From: Blepharisma stoltei
Taxonomy: Eukaryota; Ciliophora; Heterotrichea; Heterotrichida; Blepharismidae
Assembly (NCBI GenBank): GCA_914767885.1
Contig: CAJZBQ010000045.1
Coordinates: 699,136 to 763,135, forward strand
Direction of reading: 5' to 3'
Length of the DNA stretch: 64,000 bases
A program made the translations under genes and the position numbers. The notes under the pieces were generated by a model. It had not been told where the DNA came from. It did not search any database and saw only the letters and a program-made list of their open reading frames with translations. Shown piece by piece: positions 1 through 12,048 of the stretch; position 1 is the first letter of the stretch; the number at the start of each line of letters is the position of its first letter.

Positions 1-2850
1 CATCCTCTGGTATTGTTGTCACAAAACTCTGCTCAGTTGACCCTTTAGAGCTCGACTTCTTATAACCTTTTTTGCTTTTTGGTTTTCCCTTCTTATTGAT
101 ATTAGTGATTTTATCTTCCACCATTTCAATTGAGCTCTCATTAAGATCCCCAGAAAACATCGGTATGGACTTATAAGGCAAAATGAAATCAGAAAAAATA
201 TTTGTGGAGACTGCATCAGGCGGGACATCATTTCTGTCTAATTGATATATGTTGGGGTCAGGCCCTCCTCCGTATATGACGATATCATTTGTGACGAGCA
301 CTGCTGTGTAAAATCGTTTGGGTGGGATTGAACCTTCAACTTTGTATCTGCATCAATTCAAATTATTGTGCGTTAGATTCAAACTTCATAAGATGCCTGT
401 GCTTGGGACTTTTATTGCGTTTCCTCTGCTATCAACTGAATTCCCAACGTATTCGAAAATTGAGTTCTCAATTAGCAGTGCGGTATGCCCGTATACAGAT
501 CCAGGGGATCTGCTAAACTGAGGCAGTCTTTGCCATTCCCAAGTCAATAAATTAAGACGCCACAAGTCATCTAGCACAATTTCTGAGTTAACACCTCCAT
601 GCATATATAGCCAGCGGTTACTTCACACGACGAATATTTCATAACGACTATTTTTATTTGGCCTATTTTTTTTTGTTTTATTTTTTTTGGCCTATTTTTT
701 TTAACCTATTTTTTTTTGGCCTATTTTTTTTTGGCCTATTTTTTTTAGCCTATATATTTTTTAACCTATTTTTTTTTTTAGCCTATTTTTTTAACCTATT
801 TTTTTTTAGCCTATTTTTTTTTGGCCTATTTTTTTTTGGACTATTTTTTTTTGGCTATTTTTTTGCCTGGCCTCATTCATGAAGCTGCTGAGAGGACTAA
901 AATCTTATTGAGAAACAGAGACTTTTCCTTACGCGATTAATATTGAGTAAATTTAAGTGGAAAACTCCTAATTAAATCTAAAATTCTCGAAATTTTAAAA
1001 GCAAATAATTAGTATTCATTGAGTAAGAAATCTGTTAAGGGTGCATTTTTTGTTGGTTAAATCGTTTAAAACACATTAAAAAATTATATTAAAATAACTA
1101 GTATAGAATTATGCCCAAATATTAGTAAAAAATAGCTAAAAAATTGTCAAAAAAAAGCCAAAAAAATAGGTCAAAAAAAAAAATAGGCTAAAAAAAAAAA
1201 TAGGCCAAAAAAAATAGGTGAAAAAAAAAAATAGGCCAAAAAAAAATATTCCAAAAAAAATAGGCCAAAAAAAAAATAGGCCAAAAAATAGGCCAAAAAA
1301 TAGGCCAAAAAAATAGTCGTTATGAAAATAGTCGTCGTGTGAAGATACGACAGCCAGCACTCGTTGTAAAACTCATAGAGCATGCAGGCCATAGCTATTC
1401 TCCCAACAGGCATAGGGCCATCATTAGTAGAAGTAGCTATTTTGGTCCATTTTGCGTCATCAATGCTGAACGACCAAACTTCATTGGTATAGCCTTCGAT
1501 CGAGATGAAGCCGCCGATTACGACCATTTCATGCGTTGTCGGATGGATAAAGGCATAATGGCCTGCCCGTGCAGGAATTCTCTTTTTGCTTTTAGGTATG
1601 CTTCAGGTCATCGAGTTTATGTTCAGGACATAAATTTCCCCTGAGCATTCTTGAAGATTTCCTCCTCCATAATAAATTACAATGTTCTTTTCCTTATCAT
1701 AAGCACAAGAATGGTAAGAGAGGGCTGGAGACTCTCCTTGATAGTCAATTTTTTCCCAAGCTTTTTCTTTATATTTGAATAGATATAAATCATTATTTAC
1801 AACCCCCCTAGAGTCTCCTCCATGAATGACGATACCCCCTAAAGCTTCAATGTAGCAAGCAGTGTGTCCAACTCTTTCTGAAGGACAATTTCCGACTACT
1901 TTCAAGCATATCCATCTAAGCCCAATATTTGGGTTAAATGCATAAATATCTCCACTCAGAACAGACCCTGTTTTCCCACCAATGTATATAATTGAGTCTC
2001 CTAGGCTAACTGATGCGAAGGAGACCCTTATTCCTGGCTTATTTCCTGTGCATTCCAGCTTGTGTCATATATATTGGTCATCAATTAGGTCTAATGAGTA
2101 CGTAGAGTCGCTTTCTTCTGAGTAAGAGATTCCTCCATACACATAAAAGCTTCCAGAATCACAGCGGCTGAATCCATAGAGCTCGAGCTTATCAGGAATT
2201 GTCCCCAAAGTTGATATCACTTGCCATTCTCTTGTCTGAAGGCTTAATAAATAAAACTTTAACACTGAAGACCCTAAGCAGTAAATGACTTTATTATAGA
2301 TAACACAGTTCCAGCCTGTTCCTTTTGGCCTATCTTCCCCTACAGTATTTATTTGGTTCCATTGCCTAGCTTTGACGTCAAACGACCATAAATCATCTAA
2401 ATATCTGTCTTCCCCTGACTCCGGATTCGTTCCATAGCCAGCTATAATGTACAAATGTGATTCATTCATATCACCACACATCCCATATCTAGGTCATGGG
2501 ACTTTGCGGGAATCTGAAACACATTCCCAATTATAAGTTCTAGTGTTAAATACATAAGTGTCATTATAAAAGTTGTTTGTATGAGCCCCTCCGAATATTA
2601 CGATCAAATGCTTTTCAACATATTTGATTACATGGAGATGCCTGGCTGAAGGTCTACTGGATAGTGATAATTCAGAGAATTTTTCTCAGGCATTTGCTTT
2701 TAAATCGAAAATCAAAAAGGAGTCCAAGTAGTTTCTCCCATCATATCCTCCGAAAATAAACAGCTTATCTTCTCCATAAGCAACTCCTAAGTTCATAGCT
2801 TTGGGTACTTCATAAGTATCATCTGGAATTTCAATTTTATGATAAGCCAT
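1..2850 (-). CDS. Kelch-repeat beta-propeller protein, 3' end beyond window, interrupted by an IES
   Basis: The ATG is at 2850 and the gene reads leftward off the window edge. The protein has about ten kelch blades, each with a GG pair followed by a conserved W or F strand (for example IFGGYDGRNYLDS, AGYGTNPE, IHGGDSRG, VIGGFISIEGYTNE, MHGGVNSEIVLDD). A Lys/Ser-rich tail follows toward position 1. Kelch propellers usually serve as protein-interaction scaffolds; no BTB or other partner domain is visible, so the cellular role is unknown. Several TGA codons fall at blade tryptophans, supporting TGA=Trp. A 743-bp insertion (609-1351) breaks the blade between YNECW and LYMHGG; removing it at the AGCCAGC repeat restores YNECWLYMHGG in frame. 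The gap to the next gene is 48 bp. Kelch identity is sure; the specific function is not. Confidence 0.9.
609..1351. mobile_element. TIR-bearing IES in the kelch gene, flanked by AGCCAGC
   Basis: Direct repeats AGCCAGC lie at 609-615 and 1352-1358; one copy plus the interior is 743 bp. The ends form an imperfect inverted repeat (CTTCACACGACGA... at about 621 and its complement ending near 1344, then ATAACGACTATTTTT on both sides). Inside each arm is a run of T8-GGCCTA units (about 655-870), mirrored by TAGGCC-A8 units on the other side (about 1140-1320), so the strand could fold into a very long hairpin. No coding capacity is visible. Excision restores the kelch frame. The repeat does not contain TA. 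Confidence 0.9.
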
Positions 2851-2898
2851 GTTGATTTTTACTTAAATTTTAATTAGTCGCAGCTGTGTATGATTATA

Positions 2899-3798
2899 CT
2901 AAAAAATATAATCTTTTCGAGAGCTATCAGAGTCAATCGAAAACGAGCCCACTAAAAAGGTTTTGTTCACATTGAATGACCCATATGAGAAATCATGATC
3001 AGCGGTTGCAATAAACGTGTAATTTTTCATATGTACACTGCCTCTTATCTGGGCTAATTTTTCAGGACTTGCTCTGCAGTGCGTTTTTAGTGAGCTTTCT
3101 TGGTCTTCATCTTTACCCAAGTCTTCTAATGGGATGACATGGTTTTTGCTTGGCTTTTTTCTCAGCTCTTGTATAAACTCATAGGTAGTTTTGCCTTTGA
3201 ACCCCAAATAGATGTGGATACCAATCAGGTATCCAATAGCCAAAAATACAGAGCCATTAATTAAAATGTCGACAAATAAAACCGCAAAAATCAAGGATTC
3301 AGTTGATTTATCATCTAGCAGTCCATCTGAAAATCCTTGCCTTAGCACATAAATTTCAAATGATAGCAATACGGAAGTCCCGGCTTCCAGAGTTCAAATT
3401 AGCGCAATAAATTTCCAATAATTGGATTTTCCCACACAATTGTTCAGTCATTTGCAGTGATGGTCAAATCTATCAACACATCGATTGCAATGACCACAGT
3501 GCTTTGCTGATTCTGTCACGTAAATTTTGCATATTGTGCAAAAAAAGTTGATACTTGTATCCAAAGCTAAATCTTCAACGTTGATTGCTATTGTTGGATC
3601 TGAGCTAGTTGCTATATAGCCTTCAATTAGAACTGAAATATGAAAAGTATAAAATAAAACCAAAAACAGGATAGCTAAGTCATTTGATAAGAAAAGTGAG
3701 ACGCAGAGGATGCTGATCACTGTGTGAAGAATCATGAGGATTCATGAGGTAATTTGAAATAGATGAAAAGGCCTTCGAAAACCATTTTTCTTTGTCAT
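2899..3798 (-). CDS. DHHC-type protein S-acyltransferase (palmitoyltransferase)
   Basis: 299 residues, ATG at 3798. Two hydrophobic helices lie near residues 20-60. A cysteine-rich domain follows (CTICKIYVTESAKHCGHC, NRCVDRFDHHCK), then WLNNCVG and two more transmembrane helices: the four-helix layout of the zDHHC family. The catalytic cysteine is the last residue of DHHC. Family knowledge: these enzymes transfer palmitate from acyl-CoA to cytosolic cysteines of membrane-associated proteins, at the Golgi, ER or plasma membrane. The W after DHHCK and a second W two lines on are both TGA codons. No IES or intron was detected. A MITE-like element (3835-4177) begins 37 bp upstream of the start. 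Which substrates it acylates cannot be read from sequence. Confidence 0.95.
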
Positions 3799-3834
3799 TG
3801 AATATTGATTTTTTTAAAAATATATATCCTATTC

Positions 3835-4177
3835 TTACTTCCCCCTCTGTGAGAGAACAAAAAAATTGTGTTCGCTTACGGAGGGTTATTTTTTTTTTAA
3901 TATATTTTTATAGAATTTTTTTTCTTCAAAATTTAAAAAAATTCCAAATTTCAAACATTGAGAAGCAAAAATTAATTTATTAGAGAAATTTAAAGTTTTA
4001 AAATGCAAGATGTTTTAAATTAAACAGAATTAGCTAGAGATTTCATTATAATACTTATCATTTATATATCAAAATTATTTTTTTATAAAAAAATTTTATT
4101 TTCTCACGGAGGGGTGAATTTTTGGGCAAAAAATAGGATTTTTCCAATAGTTTTTGTTCGCTCACAGAGGGGGGGAG
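3835..4177. mobile_element. MITE-like IES, CTCC/GGAG TIR family (intergenic)
   Basis: Left end TTA-CTTCCCCCTCTGTGAG, right end CTCACAGAGGGGGGGAG-CTA; the flanking triplets TTA and CTA differ by one base. The interior has the family layout: an end hairpin, an AT-rich core with AACAGAATTAGCTAGAG, then an inner CTCACGGAGGGG block and GGCAAAAAATAGG near the right end. It sits between the DHHC and Tim44-like genes. 4181-4471 is plain AT-rich spacer. Confidence 0.85.
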
Positions 4178-4471
4178 CTAGCATGCAAAGAGTTTTATAT
4201 TAAATTAAACAAGACTGTATATTCTTACCTGCTGCCTTAATTTCCTATTCATTTTTAATATCTAGACATTTACATCAAATAAGTTAAAAATAATTTATAC
4301 TATTTGCATAGAATAAAAAATATATCTACTGGCTAGCCTGTCTATTTTCAAATATAAAATAGGATAAAGGAGTCCCAGTATGAATGCGTTTATTCTATGC
4401 AATTGAGATATTATTATGGCTATAATAATTAATAATTTGTATCTCTTTGCCTATTTTAGTTATTGCGCATC

Positions 4472-5907
4472 TTATTTAGTAAATGGGTTTCCATCCATAA
4501 ACCCATCTACATCACTAATAGTAAATTCATTAAAAATTCCTTTAAAATTCGATTTCATTCACTCAGCTCTTCTTGATTTCTTGAAAAATCATTTATTATG
4601 CATAACCCTTTCCAATCTGAAAGAGTGAAACTCTAATTTTTCTGGGTTTTCATCTCCTTCCACAATATTCCCATCTTTGTCTACTACTAGCAGTTTAAAG
4701 GAACTAGTAAAGCCTACGTCCAAAACATACATATGAATTGATCGAAATTTCAAGGCCATCCTTAGATTTGCTAAATGTTCTTTAAATGGTGATATATCGT
4801 CTAGCTTATTAAGGTTCTTCAAGTCAAGCGAGTACATTTTATCGTCATAGCCACGATCTTTATATCCTTGTAAATGTTTAGAGAAAAACCTAAAAGAATA
4901 ATATTCACGATTTTTACGAAAATCAGGCAAACTATTTTGGAGAATTTTATAGTTGGATTTTGGCAAATTCAAGTTTCGATAAGGAAGCAAATTACCTATA
5001 TATTTGGTTCTACCTAAATATATTGTTTTGGACCTTTCTATATCTCCAATTGATTTAATTGCGTACCCTTGACCTTTAAAAGATATCATTGAATCCTTGA
5101 TTTTTTTATACAAGTTTCATTCACATAGATCTTCTAGGTCTTGAATTCTATTATTTGCAAGTAAAGATAAGAATAATCCACAGCTACGACTTGCATCTTT
5201 GAGCATTTTGGCATGAAAATAGTTTAAAATTCTATCAATATTATTTAGAGACTTAATCTTAATTACTGAAAGACCTTACCCCAGTGTTAATGCAGCCGCC
5301 AAGGATCCCCCTAGGGAGCGTAACTGTGCTCAACTCCAACAATTTGTCAACAAGTCGAATGCGGTATCTTCTAGCTACTGATGCCGTGTAAAACTAGAAT
5401 TAGGGTTTCTTCGAACTTGAGCCGAGTAGATACCTGTAGCAGATTACGGATATCTGCACCTTGACACGTGTCTCTGGGATAGCTTGATCTAGTCAAGTAA
5501 AGTCAATGGGTAGGTGCCTACTCTAGAAACTACTAGAAAACGGGTTGACCGTTGTGGTAAAGGTCACAACACATGGAATTGCGGTGTGAGATCCACCTTC
5601 GGTCCTGAAGGACGTTGCCAGGTTATCTCTTTCCAACCACAGGGACCAAATTAAAACTCCCTTAGATATACATAATCCATTTGTCTGAACTATATCACGA
5701 CTGATTTCTCGCCTATTTCGCCTTGACCTTGAGATTTGAATAAATTGTCTCAAGAATTCAGTTTGCTTCGATCTCCTTTTATATATTCTTTAAATCAATG
5801 TCTTTTGAGTAGAATTGCAACGGGAAGTCAACTAAATCTTGGATGATTGCCTTAGGATGTATATGGTAAGGATATGGAGGTAAAATCTTTCTAGGCAATA
5901 TTTTCAT
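4472..5907 (-). CDS. Tim44/mL45-like mitochondrial protein (tentative), split by a SINE-like IES
   Basis: The ATG is at 5907 and TAA at 4472; with the 545-bp IES at 5238-5782 removed the frame is 296 residues. The join reads DIDLKNIDRILNYFHAKML without interruption. N-terminal residues include PYPYHIHPKAIIQDLVDFP, then a helical segment (LFLSLLANNRIQDLEDLC) and a mixed alpha/beta C-terminal half (YVLDVGFTSSFKLLVVDKDG). That order, with a short basic leader, resembles Tim44-like domain proteins such as mitochondrial ribosomal mL45; this is a pattern judgement only, and a different helical-plus-cystatin-like fold is possible. Three TGA codons read as Trp. The start lies 12 bp downstream of the stop of the DOT1-like gene on the same strand. 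Confidence 0.75.
5238..5782 (-). mobile_element. SINE-like IES in the Tim44-like gene, flanked by ATATT
   Basis: Direct repeat ATATT at 5238-5242 and 5783-5787 (AATAT on the gene strand). Unlike its AT-rich surroundings the interior is GC-richer and non-coding. The gene-strand 3' part contains CCTTGGCGGCTGCATTA, matching CCTTGGTGACGCAGTCACC and CCTTGATGACTGTGTTACC at the same place in the copies at 14536 and 12277, and it ends in an AT-rich tail with TTAAGATTAAG. Length 545 bp, not a multiple of three; excision restores the frame. Confidence 0.8.
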
Positions 5908-5919
5908 TTTTATTATAAT

Positions 5920-6600
5920 TTAATTAGATATTTTTTGTTGAATATAGACTGTTGCTTCGCCTCAGCTCATTTTCTTTGTTATTGTCTCATGCACAGTCCA
6001 TTTTGATGACTCAAGTACTCAACTTGTGGTTAAGATCCAAGTTCCAATTTTTACCGGAAAATCTGAAATCCTTCTCATCATGTCTGGGCTGTAGCATGTA
6101 GAATTGGCGAATATGAAATCTGCGTCAGCCCATCCTCTCTCAAACATATCGACATTCTCGAAAATTACTTCAGCGTGGCATGCTTCTGATCTACCTATGA
6201 TTTCATCATACTTTTCTTTCATATTTAAAGATATGTCATATAAGCTATGCAGTAATTCCAGACCAACACATTTTTGAAAATTATGCAGCAAAGCAGCTGC
6301 TATCACACATTTTCCAGATCCGGATCCTAAATCATAAAATACTCCGCCACTTGGAATCCCTCCATATCGATTTTTTATAGTTTCGAAGACTTCACCTATA
6401 GAATAAAAATCGATTTCACCATATACAAAAGTTGAAGATTTTATACTGCAGCTAGTTCTTTCAGCTTTGCTTGCATTTTTAGCAATTTCATATGTCCAAT
6501 CTCCAACTATTTGGTTAAATATTGCGCCTCTTCTATTTAGTTCCAGCTTTGACTCATCAGATAGTATATAAGGATTATCAGATTCATTGAGGAAATCCAT
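5920..6600 (-). CDS. DOT1-like class I SAM methyltransferase
   Basis: 226 residues from the ATG at 6600 to TAA at 5920. The core has FVYGEIDFYSIGEVFE followed by YDLGSGSGKCVIAAAL and CVGLELLHSLY: the order YGE, D-x-GSG-x-G, G-[IL]-E typical of DOT1 histone H3 lysine-79 methyltransferase domains. DLGSGSG is motif I that binds S-adenosylmethionine. NVDMFERGWADADFIFANS fits the motif IV region. The protein is little more than the catalytic core, much shorter than animal DOT1L, and lacks an obvious nucleosome-binding tail, so a histone substrate is inferred from family only. The C-terminal part contains three TGA-encoded Trp. Confidence 0.85.
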
Positions 6601-6657
6601 TTGCTTTTTCTAGAATTAATCAATTAATTATAATCATATTAAAATTTATCTCAAATC

Positions 6658-7161
6658 TTAACCAATAAATCTTATTAGAAATAGCTGGATAGCATAAAAA
6701 ATAACGCCTTGATAGGTATGCTCCCACTTTATCGGTGCCAAAAACACACGACTTGATATTTTTGCAATCAAGCAAAAGCCAAGGAAAAATACGCACTTTA
6801 AGAAAACAAACATGTGTATCATCGTCCAAGCTGTGTACATTTTCCCCCAATTACTGACTTGGACCCAGAGATTATGAAGGCCAAAGCACAGGAAAATTGT
6901 AAAAAAATACCCAGTGTGAGGAGAGTATTCATAGCTGTGATCTGAAGCTGAAATATAAAAAAAGCTGTATAATGCAGCTAAAGTTATACAAATTCAGTTT
7001 CTTATAGGCCTAGCTCGTATAGTTGATGGGAATGATACATATAAAAATTGTGTGACGACTGGAACTCCAAAATCAATGCATAGAATCCCAAAACTTGATG
7101 GCACTAGTCCACTATAAAGACTAGCTCCCCATGTTAGAAAGCAAAATCATTGGAATAATCC
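6658..7161 (-). CDS. Multi-pass membrane protein, 5' end unresolved
   Basis: An open frame of 167 residues ends at TAA 6658 and runs back to a TAG at 7162-7164. It reads WFCFLTWGASLYSG, then several hydrophobic helices (GILCIDFGVPVV, WICITLAALYSFFYI, YFFTIFLCFGLHNLWV, FVFLKCVFFLGFCLIAKI), with many Trp encoded by TGA. No ATG occurs in frame before MYTAW near 6840, so the real start must lie upstream. Beyond the TAG the same frame continues plausibly (LPANKVRLISIR), and an ATG reading MQVAKNAIISWRY lies near 7265. The break could be an unrecognised short IES, an unusual intron, or a disabled gene. No family is recognised. Confidence 0.55.
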
Positions 7162-7383
7162 CTATCTTATGGAAATCAACCTCACTTTGTTAGCAGGCAA
7201 AGTATTGGTATATTATATATATATATATTTAATAACTATATCTCCAGCTAATTATTGCATTTTTGGCAACTTGCATCCTAAAATATATTATAAATTAACT
7301 TGGATATTTCATTTTTAATATTTACAATAAGCTTTATATAAAACTTTAAAAAATATCTCTGTCGCAAAAATTCTCCTCGCTAA

Positions 7384-9450
7384 TTAAAGAAAGGCAGCAG
7401 TAAGCAAAATATGTGTAAAACATGGTATTAAAGACCCCACAACCGCTTGAAAAATAAATAAAGTCACTTTTCTAGCATTTTTCAGTTCAATTACAGCATT
7501 GAGGAAATCATCAACCCCTTTATCAGACAGCATAACTAAGTCTGAAATTGCTTTCACTTCTTTCGTATTAGTCTTGTGGGTCATTGATATTTGAGAAATT
7601 TTGAGTGCAAGCGAGTTTCTTCCAAAATATGCTGATTTTTTGTCTTTGTAGTTTTCTATTAAGTGGCAAGTGTCATAAGTTGATAATGAAGGGATCATGC
7701 TGAATCGATTGTTTTCAATTATTCTAGGATTCTTTTTAATTTGGTCTGGGAAGTAAATCATTGGGTCATTAGGAAGCTTGCCTAGATCATACACCTCTGG
7801 ATCATGCTTGAGAAATCCTGAAGTAAGAGACAAGTTTACCAAATACTCTTTGGATTCTGGCCCAATCGCCACTATATTTATTCCTAAATCTGACGCAAGT
7901 TGAGCCCATTGTGATGCATTATTAGTGTGTTCTCTAATTCCCAGAATCCCAATAAGTGAGAAATTAAACATATCAGTCGTTATTCCAGACTCTTCAATTT
8001 TTTCAAGACTTTGAGGAAGCACATCTGAATATGCCAAGGCCAAGCATTTTATTCCATGATTTGCGAAGTCATCTATAATTGTAGCGAAATAACTTATATC
8101 AACAGGCATAAGTTTTCCATTCACATACATTTCTTTGGAGTTTTTCAAAACGTCCTTGGCATCGCCTAGTAAAATCCCACTAAAAGCAAGTTTGTCTTTA
8201 TCATTAATGACTGCCAAGGTAAACTTGTTTTTCTCTGACATGTTTATCTTGTAAATTGTATCGTAATCTTTTTTACTTATTTCTAAGTCAGCTAAAAAGT
8301 TGATTAAAGCTTTTTCAAAAGGAGCTTTATATTGATCATCTTCTGAATCTTCTTCTGACTCATTAGGCATTTTTGACTTTAAAACAACATCTATTAGGTC
8401 AATTAGCAGTTTAAAGTCCTTGGGCTTGCTTTTCAAGGCTTCGGATGCAGTCATCAGCTTTCCTTCGATAAAGACCTGCTCGACTTCTTTTTGACTATTG
8501 AGCAGGGCATATCTAGTATCGATAAAAAGAGTTTTTATTTTTGTGAGTTCTTTATATGCGTCTGTATTTTTTGGATAAATATTGTTCTTTAGCAATACAT
8601 GGCTGTGAGAAGAGGTATTAATTCCTTTCGAAAAATTTCAATAATGAGGCATTTTTATAAAAATCAAAAGTAAAGCAATTGCTGATACATACCAAGGTCT
8701 GGTACCAAATCCATATCTAAATAATACCAATCCTATTCATAAAATGCCCACGAAAGCTAGCCATTTAGAGTCGTTGTCATTTTCAAAATAGTCAATTTTG
8801 CTTAACTTTGCTAAAAATGTGTCTTTTCCAGTTTTCAATACAATTCCAAGCCCTTTTCCACTTTCAACTATTGATCCTTGGAAAGCCATATTTGGGCTTC
8901 TATAGTAATTGCCACTCCCATTTATTTCTCCTATATGAACTCCTTCTTTCCCAAATAAGCTGCACCCATTAATGACAGGTTTAATACTCCCCACATTAAC
9001 AAGCCTTATATCAGCCGGAATGGTCATTGGTTCTTGTATTTGGATCACATCTCCACGGACTAAGAATTTGCTTTCAACCATATTTGAGGTCCCATTCCTT
9101 ATGGCTGGCACCATAGAGTCTATTGTTGGGAATTCTGGATATTGCCGAGTAAATGCTTTTATTATGAATAGAGCCACTGTGAATAGAATAATAAATATAT
9201 GAGAAAGTATATGTGATGGGCCTGTATTAGCAATTTCTGCCATGAGGGTTGTAAAGAGAATGCAATAAAGAATGAAAATTCGATTTATGTATAGTTGGGT
9301 AAGGACTGTAGGCTTGTGAGTTGGCAATATGTTATAGCCAGTTTCTACAAGACGGTCTGCGATTTGGACGTGGCTTAAGCCTTGAGTGGTTGATGTGAGA
9401 CCAAGACTTTGCATCAGATCATCTAGTGGAATTAAATGCTCCTTTTCCAT
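7384..9450 (-). CDS. P-type ATPase-like pseudoenzyme (P2-type architecture, catalytic motifs lost)
   Basis: 688 residues, ATG at 9450 (MEKEHL). The N-terminal cation-ATPase domain is clear (GLTSTTQGLSHVQIADRL, TGYNILPTHKPT), followed by two helices, an actuator-like domain, two more helices and P/N-like domains. The landmark motifs are gone: where TGES belongs the protein has LFGKEG (about residue 165); where DKTGT belongs it reads LFIDTRYAL (about 310); the GDGxNDxP site reads FGRNSLALK. It ends soon after SDLVMLSDKGVDDFLNAV with about one helix, lacking the usual M6-M10. Active P-type pumps need the phosphorylated Asp, so transport by the standard cycle is unlikely. The frame is intact over 2 kb, arguing for a selected role (regulatory or scaffold) rather than decay. 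Confidence 0.85.
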
Positions 9451-10404
9451 ATTAAACAAATTTCTAAATTGATATCTACTTATAATGTGGCACAAAAAAG
9501 GGATTTTTTACTATTTATTTACATTTCATTTTTATATCGTTTTCGACATTTTGCAAATTTTGGTTTTGTTGCTACTGTATGCTCATATATATGGCTAATT
9601 GACCTCTTAATTCCTGAGCCATGACTTATCGGGACTCGAAACCTTGGGGAGAAAGCGAGGTGTTAATTTGCACCCGCCTAGGTTTTAAAGTTGCAGGTGG
9701 ATAGGCGATGATGAGCTGACCTGCCTAAGTCAAATTCTGGAGCAAATTTTCCGCATAAGAAATAGGACATGAAATTCGAAAAGATTCTTCTATCAGTGTT
9801 AGTGCCTACTGGGACACTTACCCTAAGCAATACCAACAATTGCTCCTAAGCTTCAAGTTTTCATTTTAGTCAGCTAAATAGAAAGTTCGACCATTTGAAT
9901 TTTATCCGACAAGGTGACACAAACTTTCAGACTTCAAGTAGCCCAGGTCCTCTCTGGAAGGAGCAGGACAGCTCAAGCCATGTCGAGGTTTGGCGAGCAA
10001 GTGGTGGAGCTTATGGAAGCGAATCGAGAGATTAACCCTGCAGAGGCTTCTCAATAATCTAAAATATCGATAACGCTACTGATGGTTCTATTTGTAAAAA
10101 TTATAGAAAAGCTTGAAAAATCCATTTCTCTTATGATCTAATGCATGAATCTGTTTCTATCTCCACAATTTTATCCTTCTTTATAACTTTCATAGCGAAC
10201 AGCTCGACAAGTAATTCAATTAATTTTAAACTGAACAGCAGCTTAAAGCTATTTAACTAAAAATTATCAACAAAAGACATGCAATAAGCTCATGTAACAC
10301 ATCCTAGCCAAATAAACTTATTACGTCATACAAATCTAACAACCATTCCAAAGATGATATCAGCCTATTTAGTAGTTAAAAATGTTTAGCATTACAATAG
10401 TTTA
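9451..10404. other. Intergenic region with a GC-richer repeat-like segment
   Basis: No convincing gene. About 9640-10060 is clearly GC-richer than its surroundings and contains TGACCTGCCTAAG, also seen in similar form (ACTTACCTGCCTAAG) in the SINE-like element at 26173-26798. It may be an old relative of that element. The last part, near 9950-10055, has a short open stretch (QVLSGRSRTAQAMSRFGEQ) too isolated to call. 10060-10404 is AT-rich with nothing visible. Confidence 0.4.
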
Positions 10405-10626
10405 CTACTTGACCCCATGGAACATCTTATAAGTACAGCTAAGATATTCCCTTCTAATGTTTTTAACTAGATCCTCGTTACCATCCATCCTTGCTTCTTC
10501 GAATTTCAAAGTTTCTTTCTGACACAACGCTTGGGCTTGAGCTCCTTTGGTGATTAAAGCCTTTCCAGCAGCTAACATAGCTCCAGGAAATGCTAAAAAT
10601 TTAAGCGCCAAAGAGTTGTTTGACAT
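10405..10626 (-). CDS. Small conserved-looking protein, function unknown
   Basis: 73 residues, ATG at 10626, TAG at 10405. The sequence starts MSNNSLALKFLAFPGAML, has an amphipathic or weakly hydrophobic N-terminal stretch and a charged second half with two Cys (ALCQKETLKFEEARMDG, EYLSCTYKMF). Its length and composition could suit a small mitochondrial or membrane-associated protein, but no family is recognised. It is oriented away from PRMT1, with 332 bp of AT-rich spacer (10627-10958) between the two starts that holds no other recognisable feature. Confidence 0.55.
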   Translation of the reverse strand: MSNNSLALKFLAFPGAMLAAGKALITKGAQAQALCQKETLKFEEARMDGNEDLVKNIRREYLSCTYKMFHGVK

Positions 10627-10958
10627 TTTGATATATTTTATTATTATTCATGGAAGCTCCATTAATTAATTTTTCTTGACTATTTAACGATTTTTAAAGC
10701 ATATTGCACAATGGAAAATTGTTACTATTTTTTTGGATGGTGGGTAGGCTATTTTCGATCCAATGATGAGTGCATATTATTAGATTCTTTCTTTAAGAGT
10801 TATCATAATTTTTATGAATTGTCTGGATGGAAATTCAAGCTAAATTCTTATAGGGAAATATATAAGGAAACATAATAGTTAATCAAATTTTGAGGAAATT
10901 GAAGAGAAGAATTGCTTTCTCTAGGAATGGAAATTCTTTATAATACAAAGTGCTGTAA

Positions 10959-12047
<1,089 letters not shown>

Positions 12048-12048
12048 G

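Noticed and set aside
658-1360. Open frames full of Phe/Leu/Tyr on both strands
   Set aside because: They translate the T8-GGCCTA repeats of the kelch IES; low complexity, no coding signal.
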